From: an uncultured Bacilli bacterium
Lineage (GTDB): Bacteria > Bacillota_I > Bacilli_A > RF39 > UBA660
Assembly (NCBI GenBank): GCA_947627145.1
Contig: CANQUW010000006.1
Coordinates: 1-20,477, forward strand
Length of the DNA: 20,477 nt
Direction of reading: 5' to 3'
The stretch's first letter is position 1. Each line of letters starts with the position of its first letter. Positions 5,466 to 12,775 of the stretch are shown here, piece after piece. The position numbers were made by a program, and so were the translations under genes. Under the pieces are notes generated by a model that was given only the letters and a program-made list of their open reading frames with translations, was not told where the DNA came from and ran no database searches.

Positions 5466-7382
5466 ATGAAGGAGTATGGATATGTTAGAGTAGCAACTTT
5501 TATGCCTAAGCTTACTCTTATGGATGTTTCTTCAAATAAAAAAGAAATTATTAAAGGAATAAATAAAGCTTATAGGGAAGGTGCAAGTATTATCCTTACT
5601 CCTGAACTTTCACTTACAGGTTATACTTGTGGAGATTTATTCTTGAATGAAAAAATTATAAATGATAGTTATCATGCTTTACTTGAAATAGTAGATGAGA
5701 CAACTAACTTAGATATTATATCTATCATAGGTCTTCCAATACGTTATGATAATATGTTGTTTAATGCTGCAGCAGTTATTAGCCGTGGTAAGATACTTGG
5801 TATAGCAGTTAAAACTTATATTCCTAATTATAATGAGTTTTATGAAAAGAGATGGTTTTCATCTAGTAAGGATTTATATACTGATACTATAAAAATAAAT
5901 GATTGTGATATTCCTATTGGTAATAATTTAGTGTTTGTAGATAAAGATAATAGTGATATGTCTTTTGGTATTGAGATATGCGAAGATTTATGGGGTGTAA
6001 TACCTATTAGTTCTAAGCTTGCAATGGGTGGTTCATCTATTATATTTAATTTATCTAGTAGTAATGAAGTTATAGGTAAATATGAATATAGAAAAAATTT
6101 AGTAAAGATGCAGTCATCTAAAACAATATCAGCATATGTTTATTTATCTAGTGGTGTTATGGAGTCAACTTCTGATATAGTATTTTCTGGTAGTAGTATG
6201 GTATATGAAAATGGTCATCTACTTAAAGAAAATAAGAGATTTGATTTTAATAGTAATATGACTATTGCGGATATAGATACTTCTATTCTTATAAATGAAA
6301 GAATACGTAATAAGACTTTTATGGATAAAGAATATGTTTCTAATATTTTAAAAATAGAAGTTTCTATTAATAATAGAAATAAAAATATTACTAGAGTTTA
6401 TAAAAAATATCCTTTTGTTCCAAGTACTAAGAGTAAAAGAGATGAAAGGTGTAAGGAAATTATAAGTATAATGTCAAATGCTCTTGGAAGACGTATAGTA
6501 CAACTTAAAGATATTAAGTGTGTTATTGGTATTAGTGGAGGACTTGATTCTACTCTTGCGTTTTTGGTTACAGTTTCTGCATGTAAGAAGATTGGAAAAG
6601 ATTTAAAAGATATAATCTGTGTTACTATGCCTGGATTTGGTACAACTGACAGGACTTATAATAATGCTTTAAAGTTAGTTTCCGAGTATGGTGCTAGTTT
6701 AAGAGAGGTTTCTATAAAGAAATCTTGCATACAACATTTTAAAGATATAGGTATTAGTGAAGATGATAGAGGTGTTGCTTATGAAAATGCTCAAGCAAGA
6801 GAGAGAACACAAATACTTATGGATATTGCTAATAAGGAAAATGGTATTGTTATTGGTACTGGAGATATGAGTGAGATGGCTCTTGGATGGTGTACTTATA
6901 ATGGAGACCATATGAGTATGTATGCAGTTAATTCTAGTATTCCAAAAACTTTAGTTAGATATTTAGTAGAGTACTTTAAAGATAGAGATAAGTCAGTAAT
7001 ATTAAAAGATATAATAGATACTCCTATTAGTCCAGAACTTTTACCACCTAACAAGAATGGAGAAATTTTACAAAAGACTGAGTCTAATATAGGACATTAT
7101 GTACTTCATGATTTTTTCCTTTATTATTTTCTAAGATATGGTATGAGTCCTAAAAAAATATTTTTACTTGCAAGTATTACTTTTTATGATGATTATAATG
7201 ATGAAGAAATAAAAAAATGGTTAAGAGTTTTCTTTAATAGATTTTTTAATAATCAATTTAAAAGAAACTGTTTTCCAGATGGTATTAAAGTTGGTAATGT
7301 TTCTTTATCTCCTAGAGGAGACTTTAGGATGCCGGGGGACGCAGTAGTTAAATCTTTTATAAAGGAGATTGATTCTTTATGA
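5466..7382 (+). CDS. nadE: glutamine-dependent NAD+ synthetase
   Basis: A 638-aa two-domain enzyme making NAD from nicotinate adenine dinucleotide, ATP and glutamine. The N-terminal nitrilase-type amidase domain carries the triad E47 (TPELSLTGY), K115 (VKTYIPNY) and C171 (GIEICEDLWG), releasing ammonia from glutamine. The C-terminal synthetase domain begins near residue 340 with the PP-loop SGGLDS (357-362), and GTGDMSEMALGW lies further on. Length is typical for the long glutamine-using form. ATG 5466 follows GGAGGTG; an in-frame TTG at 5451 precedes that site and is rejected. Its stop overlaps nadD by 4 nt. Confidence 0.95.
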   Translation: MKEYGYVRVATFMPKLTLMDVSSNKKEIIKGINKAYREGASIILTPELSLTGYTCGDLFLNEKIINDSYHALLEIVDETTNLDIISIIGLPIRYDNMLFNAAAVISRGKILGIAVKTYIPNYNEFYEKRWFSSSKDLYTDTIKINDCDIPIGNNLVFVDKDNSDMSFGIEICEDLWGVIPISSKLAMGGSSIIFNLSSSNEVIGKYEYRKNLVKMQSSKTISAYVYLSSGVMESTSDIVFSGSSMVYENGHLLKENKRFDFNSNMTIADIDTSILINERIRNKTFMDKEYVSNILKIEVSINNRNKNITRVYKKYPFVPSTKSKRDERCKEIISIMSNALGRRIVQLKDIKCVIGISGGLDSTLAFLVTVSACKKIGKDLKDIICVTMPGFGTTDRTYNNALKLVSEYGASLREVSIKKSCIQHFKDIGISEDDRGVAYENAQARERTQILMDIANKENGIVIGTGDMSEMALGWCTYNGDHMSMYAVNSSIPKTLVRYLVEYFKDRDKSVILKDIIDTPISPELLPPNKNGEILQKTESNIGHYVLHDFFLYYFLRYGMSPKKIFLLASITFYDDYNDEEIKKWLRVFFNRFFNNQFKRNCFPDGIKVGNVSLSPRGDFRMPGDAVVKSFIKEIDSL

Positions 7383-7954
7383 GATTAGGTGTATATGTAG
7401 GTAGTTTTAATCCTGTACATAAGGGTCATATAAAGATAATTAATTATTTACTTAATAATGTTTTAGATAAAGTGTTAGTTATTCCGACGGGGAACTATTG
7501 GGATAAGAATAATTTAATTGATATAGATAATCGTATAGATATGCTTAAGATGTATGAAAGTGATAAAGTTATTATTGATAATAAATATAATGATATTAAA
7601 TATACTTATGAGATAATGAGAAAGTTAAAAGATGAATATAAAGATGATACATTATATTTGGTTGTAGGTGCTGATAATATAGTAGAGTTTGATAAATGGA
7701 TGGAGTATAGAGAGTTGCTTACTTATAATTTAATTATTATTAATAGGGGAGATATTGATATAAAGAAGTATCTTTTGGATTTAAATAAAAAGGATGGTTA
7801 TTTAATTATTGATGATTTAGATATTGATATATCATCTACTTATGTTAGAGAGTGTTTTAAGAATAAAGATTATAAAGATATAGATAAATATATTGATAAA
7901 AAGGTGTTTTTATATTTAATGGATAATAAGTTGTATATGGAGGATGTAGTATGA
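7379..7954 (+). CDS. nadD: nicotinate-nucleotide adenylyltransferase
   Basis: A 191-aa nucleotidyltransferase that adenylates nicotinate mononucleotide to nicotinate adenine dinucleotide. GSFNPVHKGH (8-17) holds the nucleotide-binding HxGH, and ISSTYVR (151-157) is the C-terminal family motif. VVGADN in the middle matches the conserved GxD region. It completes the PncA-PncB-NadD-NadE route, here with the last two genes in reverse order. It overlaps nadE and the following radical SAM gene by 4 nt each. The HD-domain gene yqeK often found after nadD is absent here and radical SAM genes take its place. Confidence 0.93.
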   Translation: MRLGVYVGSFNPVHKGHIKIINYLLNNVLDKVLVIPTGNYWDKNNLIDIDNRIDMLKMYESDKVIIDNKYNDIKYTYEIMRKLKDEYKDDTLYLVVGADNIVEFDKWMEYRELLTYNLIIINRGDIDIKKYLLDLNKKDGYLIIDDLDIDISSTYVRECFKNKDYKDIDKYIDKKVFLYLMDNKLYMEDVV

Positions 7955-8616
7955 TTAGACAATATATTAATATTACTAATAAGTGTAATGCAAATTGTAG
8001 CTTTTGTTGTATGTGGTCAAGTTCAGATAAAAATACTTTTATGAGTTTTAATACTTTTAAAGATATTATAGATAGTCATGATGATTATTTTGAGTTACAA
8101 CTAGAAGGTGGTGAACCACTTCTTCATAAGGATTTATATTTATTTATGGAGTATGCTAGAAGTAGTGGAAGATGTAAGAAGATAATTATTTTAACTAATG
8201 GATTTTTACTTGATAAGCATTTAAAGAAGTTTATAGCGTTTTCTAGAGATTATAATATTCCTATTTTAATAAAAATGAGTATTAATTATCATCTTTTAAG
8301 TATAGATAAAGATTTAATTAATAAAGCAAGTAATTATCATTCAGTATTAGAGTTTACTCCTCTTGTAGATATTTTGCTTAATGTAAGACTTAGACATGAA
8401 GATGATAGTTTAAGAGAAGAAATTATAAAAAGAGGAATGGATGGTTATTCTAATATATTTTATTTACAAAGTTATGGAATGTATGAAGATGAGGAAGACT
8501 ACGAAAAGCCTGTTATTGTTCAAAATATTGATGATTGGTTTATATACTCTTGTGATGGAAAATGCTTTAATCAAGATTTAATTGCAAGAAGTAATTATGA
8601 AAAGGAGTTAAGATAA
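7951..8616 (+). CDS. radical SAM protein 1 of 3
   Basis: A 221-aa radical SAM enzyme, short for the superfamily. The 4Fe-4S motif CNANCSFC gives C12, C16 and C19 (CX3CX2C), and EGGEP (52-56) is the SAM-binding GGE motif; ILTNGFLL follows. A second cysteine pair, C201 and C205 (SCDGKC), near the C-terminus might bind an extra cluster or zinc. It overlaps nadD by ATGA, follows a GGAGG site, and shares one base with the next gene, so it is co-translated with NAD synthesis genes. Substrate unknown. It is less similar to the next two proteins than they are to each other. No precursor peptide or partner that would define a pathway is visible. Confidence 0.85.
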   Translation: MIRQYINITNKCNANCSFCCMWSSSDKNTFMSFNTFKDIIDSHDDYFELQLEGGEPLLHKDLYLFMEYARSSGRCKKIIILTNGFLLDKHLKKFIAFSRDYNIPILIKMSINYHLLSIDKDLINKASNYHSVLEFTPLVDILLNVRLRHEDDSLREEIIKRGMDGYSNIFYLQSYGMYEDEEDYEKPVIVQNIDDWFIYSCDGKCFNQDLIARSNYEKELR

Positions 8617-9569
8617 TGAATACGATTAAGTTTTCTCCAATAAATATGGGAAGAATGGAGACTAGTAATGTAGAAGATTATAATGTTATAGAAAGAGAAT
8701 TTAATAAAAAGAAATATTATTGTTATGAAGATGCTCAAATATCACTTTATGTTACTAAGAGGTGTAATGCTAGTTGTAAGTTTTGTATGAATTTCTTTGA
8801 GGATAGATTTTTAAAATGTAAGGAATTAGAAGATGATTTATATTTTTCTAAAGTTTCTAAATATTTAGATATTTTTAAAAGTAATAAACCTTGGATTACT
8901 ATAACTGGAGGAGAACCTACTAGAAGTAAAAGACTTAATAAATTACTTAAAATTATAAAGGATAATGGATATAAGATTAGGACTTTTTCTACTAATGGTA
9001 GTGGTCTTTTAGATATAGTTGATGGAGAAGTTGTGATAAAGACATTACTTGATAATAATGTATTTAATAATATTAGTATTTCTAGGATGGCTACTGATGA
9101 CAAAGAAAACTCACATCTTATGAATATTAGTGTAGATGATAGTAATAATAGTAAGTTAGAAAAAATTGCATTGATAGGTAATAATTATGATATGGAAATG
9201 AGAATATCTTGTAATTTAATGAAAAATGGTGTTAGTAGTTTAGATGATATGTTAAAGTTTAAGGAATTTTATAATAATGTTGGATTTAAGGCTGTTATGT
9301 TTAGAGAGTTAGTTCATAATACTCTTGATAGTGCTTTTATTGATATGAAAAAGATAGTAGAAGAGATAAGACATAATAAAGATTTTACTTTACTTAAAAT
9401 ATTAAAGGGACATTATTATACAGTTGAGGTTTATAGATATAAAGATGAGGTTGTTAAATGTTATTTGGAAAATGATGTTTTAGATAAAGATATTATACGT
9501 GAATTTGTTATTTATCCTGATGGTAGACTTGATAATGGATTTAATAATGAAAGTATTATGGAGGTGTAG
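8616..9569 (+). CDS. radical SAM protein 2 of 3
   Basis: A 317-aa radical SAM enzyme with CNASCKFC (C50, C54, C57), TITGGEPT (GGE at 98-100) and FSTNGSGLL. About 40 residues precede the cluster motif. It is a clear paralogue of the next protein: both share TGGEPT, TNGS-LL followed by VDG, an FREL segment, a Y-YVE-Y stretch and a C-terminal FVIYPDGRL/MVFHPNGNL block. The C-terminus lacks an obvious SPASM-type cysteine array. The start overlaps the previous stop (TAATG) behind AAGGAG. Function unknown; the coupling to nadD implies a role tied to pyridine nucleotides, or merely shared regulation. Confidence 0.85.
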   Translation: MNTIKFSPINMGRMETSNVEDYNVIEREFNKKKYYCYEDAQISLYVTKRCNASCKFCMNFFEDRFLKCKELEDDLYFSKVSKYLDIFKSNKPWITITGGEPTRSKRLNKLLKIIKDNGYKIRTFSTNGSGLLDIVDGEVVIKTLLDNNVFNNISISRMATDDKENSHLMNISVDDSNNSKLEKIALIGNNYDMEMRISCNLMKNGVSSLDDMLKFKEFYNNVGFKAVMFRELVHNTLDSAFIDMKKIVEEIRHNKDFTLLKILKGHYYTVEVYRYKDEVVKCYLENDVLDKDIIREFVIYPDGRLDNGFNNESIMEV

Positions 9570-9570
9570 T

Positions 9571-10599
9571 ATGAGTGAATTTGAAAAAATTAGGTATACA
9601 AGACAAGAAGATTTTTCTATAGATAAAAATAGACTTATACCATTTGAATTTCCTACTGGTAAAAGAAATGTTTATGATAATTGTAATTTATCTATATTTG
9701 TAGATGATTATTGTAATGCTGATTGCAAGTTTTGTGTTGCACAATTACGTTATGAAAATATAGGAAAAATATATTCTAAACCTGTAATAGAAGATGATGA
9801 AGAATATTTTAGAAGACTTGAAGAAGTTCTTAAGTTTATCGCACCACTTAATGTTAGTGTTTCTTTAACAGGTGGGGAGCCTACTTTATCACCTAAGTTT
9901 GTAAGGATAGTAAAATTATTAGATAAATATAATATTAGAAAAAGAACTATTACAACTAATGGTAGTGCTTTACTTAAAAAAGTAGATGGTAAAAGAATAA
10001 TAGATTATTTAATAGATTATAATTTTGATCATTTAAATATTAGTAAAACACATTATGATGAAGAAATTAATAAGAAAATTATGCATTATAAAAAAGGATA
10101 TTGTAGTAATGAAGATCTTAGTTATATTATTGGTTATGCTATGGCTCATAATCTTAGACCTCGTCTTAGTTGTTTACTTTTAAAAGATGGTATACATGAT
10201 GTAGATGGTATGGCTAAGTATATTGAATTTTATGAAAAGATGGGTATTGATAATATTATATTTAGAGAACTTATGGATTATGATGAAAAAACTATGAGTA
10301 ATATAGAAAAGATGAATTATTCTATTCGTAATAAAGTTAGACTTAATGATGTATGGAAAGAAGTAGATAAAGATAAGAGATTTGTTCCTTATAAGAATTT
10401 ACTTGGATATTACTATTATGTTGAAATGTATAATTATAATAATGTAGTAGTATGTAGTGAATCTGCTGATTTAAGGGTTCAAGCAAAAGAAAAGAATAGT
10501 CATAAAGATTTAGTTTATGAAATGGTATTTCATCCTAATGGTAATTTATGTGGTAGTTGGGTTGATAATGAAGATATATTAATGCCTTATAAGAAATAA
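9571..10599 (+). CDS. radical SAM protein 3 of 3
   Basis: A 342-aa radical SAM enzyme with CNADCKFC (C48, C52, C55), SLTGGEPT (GGEP 101-104) and TTNGSALL. Paralogous to the preceding protein along most of its length. It is the last gene of the NAD operon, starting one base after the previous stop behind GGAGGTG and ending just before an intrinsic terminator. ATG 9571 is preferred over longer in-frame starts because those run through the coding sequence of the previous gene. Tandem retention of two related copies suggests sequential or heteromeric action, which is inference. Substrate unknown. Confidence 0.85.
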   Translation: MSEFEKIRYTRQEDFSIDKNRLIPFEFPTGKRNVYDNCNLSIFVDDYCNADCKFCVAQLRYENIGKIYSKPVIEDDEEYFRRLEEVLKFIAPLNVSVSLTGGEPTLSPKFVRIVKLLDKYNIRKRTITTNGSALLKKVDGKRIIDYLIDYNFDHLNISKTHYDEEINKKIMHYKKGYCSNEDLSYIIGYAMAHNLRPRLSCLLLKDGIHDVDGMAKYIEFYEKMGIDNIIFRELMDYDEKTMSNIEKMNYSIRNKVRLNDVWKEVDKDKRFVPYKNLLGYYYYVEMYNYNNVVVCSESADLRVQAKEKNSHKDLVYEMVFHPNGNLCGSWVDNEDILMPYKK

Positions 10600-10621
10600 A
10601 AAAATTATATGAATATTTTAT

Positions 10622-10660
10622 AAAAAGTCATATAGTTTTTAAAATGGGTGACTTTTTCTT
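10622..10660 (+). terminator. intrinsic terminator of the NAD/radical SAM operon
   Basis: AAAAAGTCAT (10622-10631) pairs with GTGACTTTTT (10648-10657) with a terminal T-G wobble, followed by CTTTT. It separates the operon from the regulator gene. Confidence 0.75.
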
Positions 10661-10677
10661 TTGATTTATGATATAAT
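10649..10677 (+). promoter_or_regulatory. promoter of the NrtR-like regulator gene
   Basis: TATAAT at 10672-10677 is preceded by TGACTT at 10649-10654, 17 bp upstream and inside the terminator stem. No copy of the GTTATTAA motif is seen here, so autoregulation through that motif is not supported. Confidence 0.5.
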
Positions 10678-10701
10678 TAAGGTGTTAAGAAGAGGTGCTT
10701 T

Positions 10702-11532
10702 ATGAAAGAGTATAAAAGTGAAAAAGAATTTTTAAAAGATTATAATCCAGATGAGTTTGAAAGACTTAGTATGACATCTGATATTTTACTTGTTAGTGTA
10801 TCAGATCAAGAAACAGAAAATTACAGAAAAACAAGTAAGAAAATGATGAGTATTTTACTTGTTAAAAGACGTGACTATCCTTTTAAAGGAAAATGGTGTT
10901 TACCTGGAGGTTTTTTAGAACCTAAAAATGAAACATTGGAGGCTTGTGCAAAAAGAGTATTAAAAGATGAAACTAATCTTTCTGATATTTATTTAGAACA
11001 ATTATTTACATTTGACTCTATTGATAGAGATCCTAGAATGAGAGTTGTTTCTACTTCTTTTGTTGCGTTAGTTGATAAAAATCGTCTTACAAGTATGATT
11101 AATGAGGATGCTAGTTGGTTTGATATAGTTTTACTTGAAGAAAAGAAAAATGTTGTAGATATAGTTTTAGATAATGGAAGTGAAACTATTAAATTTAGTA
11201 TTAAAAAAGTTTTAAGAGAGAAAACTACTGATAGATATGATTTTGAAATATTAAATAATGATTCTATTGCATTTGACCATAGTAAGGTTATTCTTGCGGG
11301 AATAGAAAGACTTAAAAATAAAATTAATTACACTGATATAGTATTTAATATGATGCCTAAGTATTTTACTTTAGGAGAGTTACAACAAGTATATGAAGTT
11401 ATATTAGGTCGTAAGTTACTTGATCCTGCTTTTAGAAGAATTATTGCACATAAAGTGGAGAAGACTGATAAGATGCAAACGGGTGGGGGACATAGACCAT
11501 CAGCTTTGTTTAAATATAAGAAAAGTAAATAA
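10702..11532 (+). CDS. nrtR: NrtR-type transcriptional regulator (Nudix plus winged helix)
   Basis: A 276-aa protein with an N-terminal Nudix-fold domain (about 25-165) and a C-terminal winged-helix domain (about 205-276) ending LGRKLLDPAFRRII...GGGHRPSALFKY, the NrtR signature. NrtR proteins repress NAD genes and respond to ADP-ribose or related nucleotides. The Nudix box is degenerate: GGFLEPKNETLEA is out of register for the catalytic glutamate, and RVLKDETNL replaces REL.EE.G. It should bind but not hydrolyse its ligand. It lies immediately after the NAD operon. Predicted targets are the near-identical promoter/operators at 2608 and 12655; that link is inference. Confidence 0.88.
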   Translation: MKEYKSEKEFLKDYNPDEFERLSMTSDILLVSVSDQETENYRKTSKKMMSILLVKRRDYPFKGKWCLPGGFLEPKNETLEACAKRVLKDETNLSDIYLEQLFTFDSIDRDPRMRVVSTSFVALVDKNRLTSMINEDASWFDIVLLEEKKNVVDIVLDNGSETIKFSIKKVLREKTTDRYDFEILNNDSIAFDHSKVILAGIERLKNKINYTDIVFNMMPKYFTLGELQQVYEVILGRKLLDPAFRRIIAHKVEKTDKMQTGGGHRPSALFKYKKSK

Positions 11533-11565
11533 GACTATTATTTAGTTAATAGTTTTTATTTTTTT
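11533..11565 (+). terminator. intrinsic terminator after the NrtR gene
   Basis: ACTATTA (11534-11540) and TAATAGT (11547-11553) form the stem, extended by AAG/TTT pairs, followed by a T-rich tail. Confidence 0.7.
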
Positions 11566-11582
11566 AAATAAACATAAAAAAT

Positions 11583-11611
11583 TTGACTTAATGCATATAT
11601 TTTGGTATAAT
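11583..11611 (+). promoter_or_regulatory. promoter of the rplU-prp-rpmA operon
   Basis: TTGACT (11583-11588) and TATAAT (11606-11611) with a 17-bp spacer: near-consensus, as expected for a ribosomal protein operon. Confidence 0.8.
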
Positions 11612-11616
11612 CTTAG

Positions 11617-11700
11617 ATGTTTGAAGCCTCATGCTCAAACCGCATTGAAAAGGTTATAAAACAAGTTACTTGTACCTTAAAAGCGAGTCTTAAGTTTATA
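11617..11700 (+). ncRNA. L21 leader-like RNA in front of rplU
   Basis: About 85 nt between promoter and ribosome-binding site form three hairpins: GTTTGA/TCAAAC near 11619-11640, AAGGT...ACCTT enclosing ACAAG/CTTGT near 11650-11678, and CTTAA/TTAAG after that. Low-GC Firmicutes often carry an L21 leader at this place, through which L21 autoregulates. I identify it from position and structure only, not from a covariance match. Confidence 0.5.
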
Positions 11701-11717
11701 AAAAAGGAGGTAATGAT

Positions 11718-12017
11718 ATGAACGCAGTTATTAAATTTGGGGGTCATCAATATTATGTAACTGAAGGTAGTGAAATTTATGTTGAAAAAGTTAATGCAGC
11801 TGCTGGAGAGAAAATAGTATTTGATGAAGTACTAATGCTTGATGACAAAGTAGGTAATCCATATGTTCCTAAAGCTACTGTTACAGGAGAAGTTGTTAAG
11901 CATGGAAAGAATAAGAAACTTGTTATATTTAAGTATAAGAATAAGAGTAAGTCAAACAGAAAGAAACAAGGACATAGACAACCTTATACTAAAATAAAAA
12001 TTGTTAAAATAGGATAA
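11718..12017 (+). CDS. rplU: 50S ribosomal protein L21
   Basis: A 99-aa ribosomal protein of the large subunit that contacts 23S rRNA. AVIKFGGHQYYVTEG at the N-terminus, the VEKV and FDEVLML blocks, and the basic C-terminal tail SNRKKQGHRQPYTKIKI are the L21 signature. It starts 7 nt after AAAAAAGGAGG. It heads the conserved L21-Prp-L27 operon. Confidence 0.97.
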   Translation: MNAVIKFGGHQYYVTEGSEIYVEKVNAAAGEKIVFDEVLMLDDKVGNPYVPKATVTGEVVKHGKNKKLVIFKYKNKSKSNRKKQGHRQPYTKIKIVKIG

Positions 12018-12022
12018 TTATA

Positions 12023-12325
12023 ATGATTAAGGTTATAGTAGAAAAGGATATGGCTAAGTTTAGAAAGGTTAAAATACTTGGACATGCCTTATATGATGAT
12101 TATGGAAAAGATATTGTTTGTAGTGCGGCATCTAGTATAGTTACTACAACAATTAATGGTATATTACTAATTAATAAGAATAGTCTATCTTATATGGTTA
12201 GTAATAAGGGAATGTGTATTAGTATTAAAAGTGATGATACTACTACACAGTTACTTATAAAAAATATGATTAATCTTTTAAAAGAACTTGAAAAGAATTA
12301 TAAAGATAATATTAAATTTATGTAA
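12023..12325 (+). CDS. prp: ribosomal-processing cysteine protease Prp
   Basis: A 100-aa cysteine protease (YsxB family) that removes the N-terminal extension of L27 in Firmicutes. The catalytic pair is visible: H21 in [11 protein letters not shown] and C33 in IVCSAASS. The gene lies 5 nt after rplU and 11 nt before rpmA, the usual order. The substrate cleavage motif is present in the next gene, so the processing pair is complete. Confidence 0.93.
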   Translation: MIKVIVEKDMAKFRKVKILGHALYDDYGKDIVCSAASSIVTTTINGILLINKNSLSYMVSNKGMCISIKSDDTTTQLLIKNMINLLKELEKNYKDNIKFM

Positions 12326-12336
12326 GGAGGGTACTT

Positions 12337-12624
12337 ATGAATTTATTAAAGTTAGATATTCAGTTATTTGCTCACCACAAAGGACAAGGTTCTACTTCTA
12401 ATGGACGTGATTCTGCTGGACGTAGACTTGGAGCAAAAGCAGCTGATGGAGAATTTATTACAGCTGGATCTATTATATATCGTCAACGTGGTACTAAGAT
12501 TTATCCTGGTACAAACGTAAGACGTGGAAATGATGATACATTATACTCTACAATCGATGGAGTAGTTAAATTTGAACGTATGGGAAGAGATAAGAAAAAG
12601 GCTTCTGTATACGAAGTAGCATAA
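12337..12624 (+). CDS. rpmA: 50S ribosomal protein L27 with a Prp-cleaved N-terminal extension
   Basis: A 95-aa ribosomal protein whose mature N-terminus reaches the peptidyl-transferase centre. It begins [20 protein letters not shown]. The segment LDIQLF before A12 matches the known Prp cleavage motif (cut after F11), leaving AHHKGQGST as the mature start. [17 protein letters not shown] and [13 protein letters not shown] are family blocks. Uses GGAGG as ribosome-binding site. Last gene of the operon. Confidence 0.97.
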   Translation: MNLLKLDIQLFAHHKGQGSTSNGRDSAGRRLGAKAADGEFITAGSIIYRQRGTKIYPGTNVRRGNDDTLYSTIDGVVKFERMGRDKKKASVYEVA

Positions 12625-12654
12625 GAATTACAAAAGTAATTCTTATTTTTTTTT
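12621..12654 (+). terminator. intrinsic terminator of the rplU operon
   Basis: ATAAGAATTAC and GTAATTCTTAT form an 11-bp perfect stem around AAAA, followed by a run of T residues. The rpmA stop codon is inside the stem. Confidence 0.9.
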
Positions 12655-12744
12655 AAAAAGTGTTGACAAAACTCTATGTTTTTAATATAATGTTAATAAC
12701 AAATTAAATTTGTTATTATTTTTATTAGTTGTTATTAATAAAAT
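12655..12744 (+). promoter_or_regulatory. promoter/operator of the AAA module, matching the NAD operon's
   Basis: TTGACA (12663-12668) and TATAAT (12686-12691) with a 17-bp spacer are followed by GTTAATAAC (12692-12700). A perfect inverted repeat, TAATAACAAAT (12694-12704) and ATTTGTTATTA (12708-12718) separated by TAA, covers the expected transcription start. A further GTTATTAATAAAAT lies at 12731-12744. The first 49 bp match 2608-2656 with two mismatches, and spacing to the second motif differs by only 2 bp (39 versus 41). Occupancy at the inverted repeat would block initiation. This strongly suggests shared control with NAD salvage, presumably by the NrtR-like protein. Confidence 0.8.
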
Positions 12745-12775
12745 GATAAAAACAAAAAAAGAAAGGAATGATATT

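Noticed and set aside
8747..9103. Minus-strand open frame of 118 codons
   Set aside because: It is the antisense of radical SAM gene 2, which has clear motifs; the translation is leucine/serine-rich and has no start signals.
7951..10599. Radical SAM trio considered as a RiPP cluster
   Set aside because: No precursor-like small ORF, no transporter or peptidase, and no recognisable SPASM cysteine array nearby.
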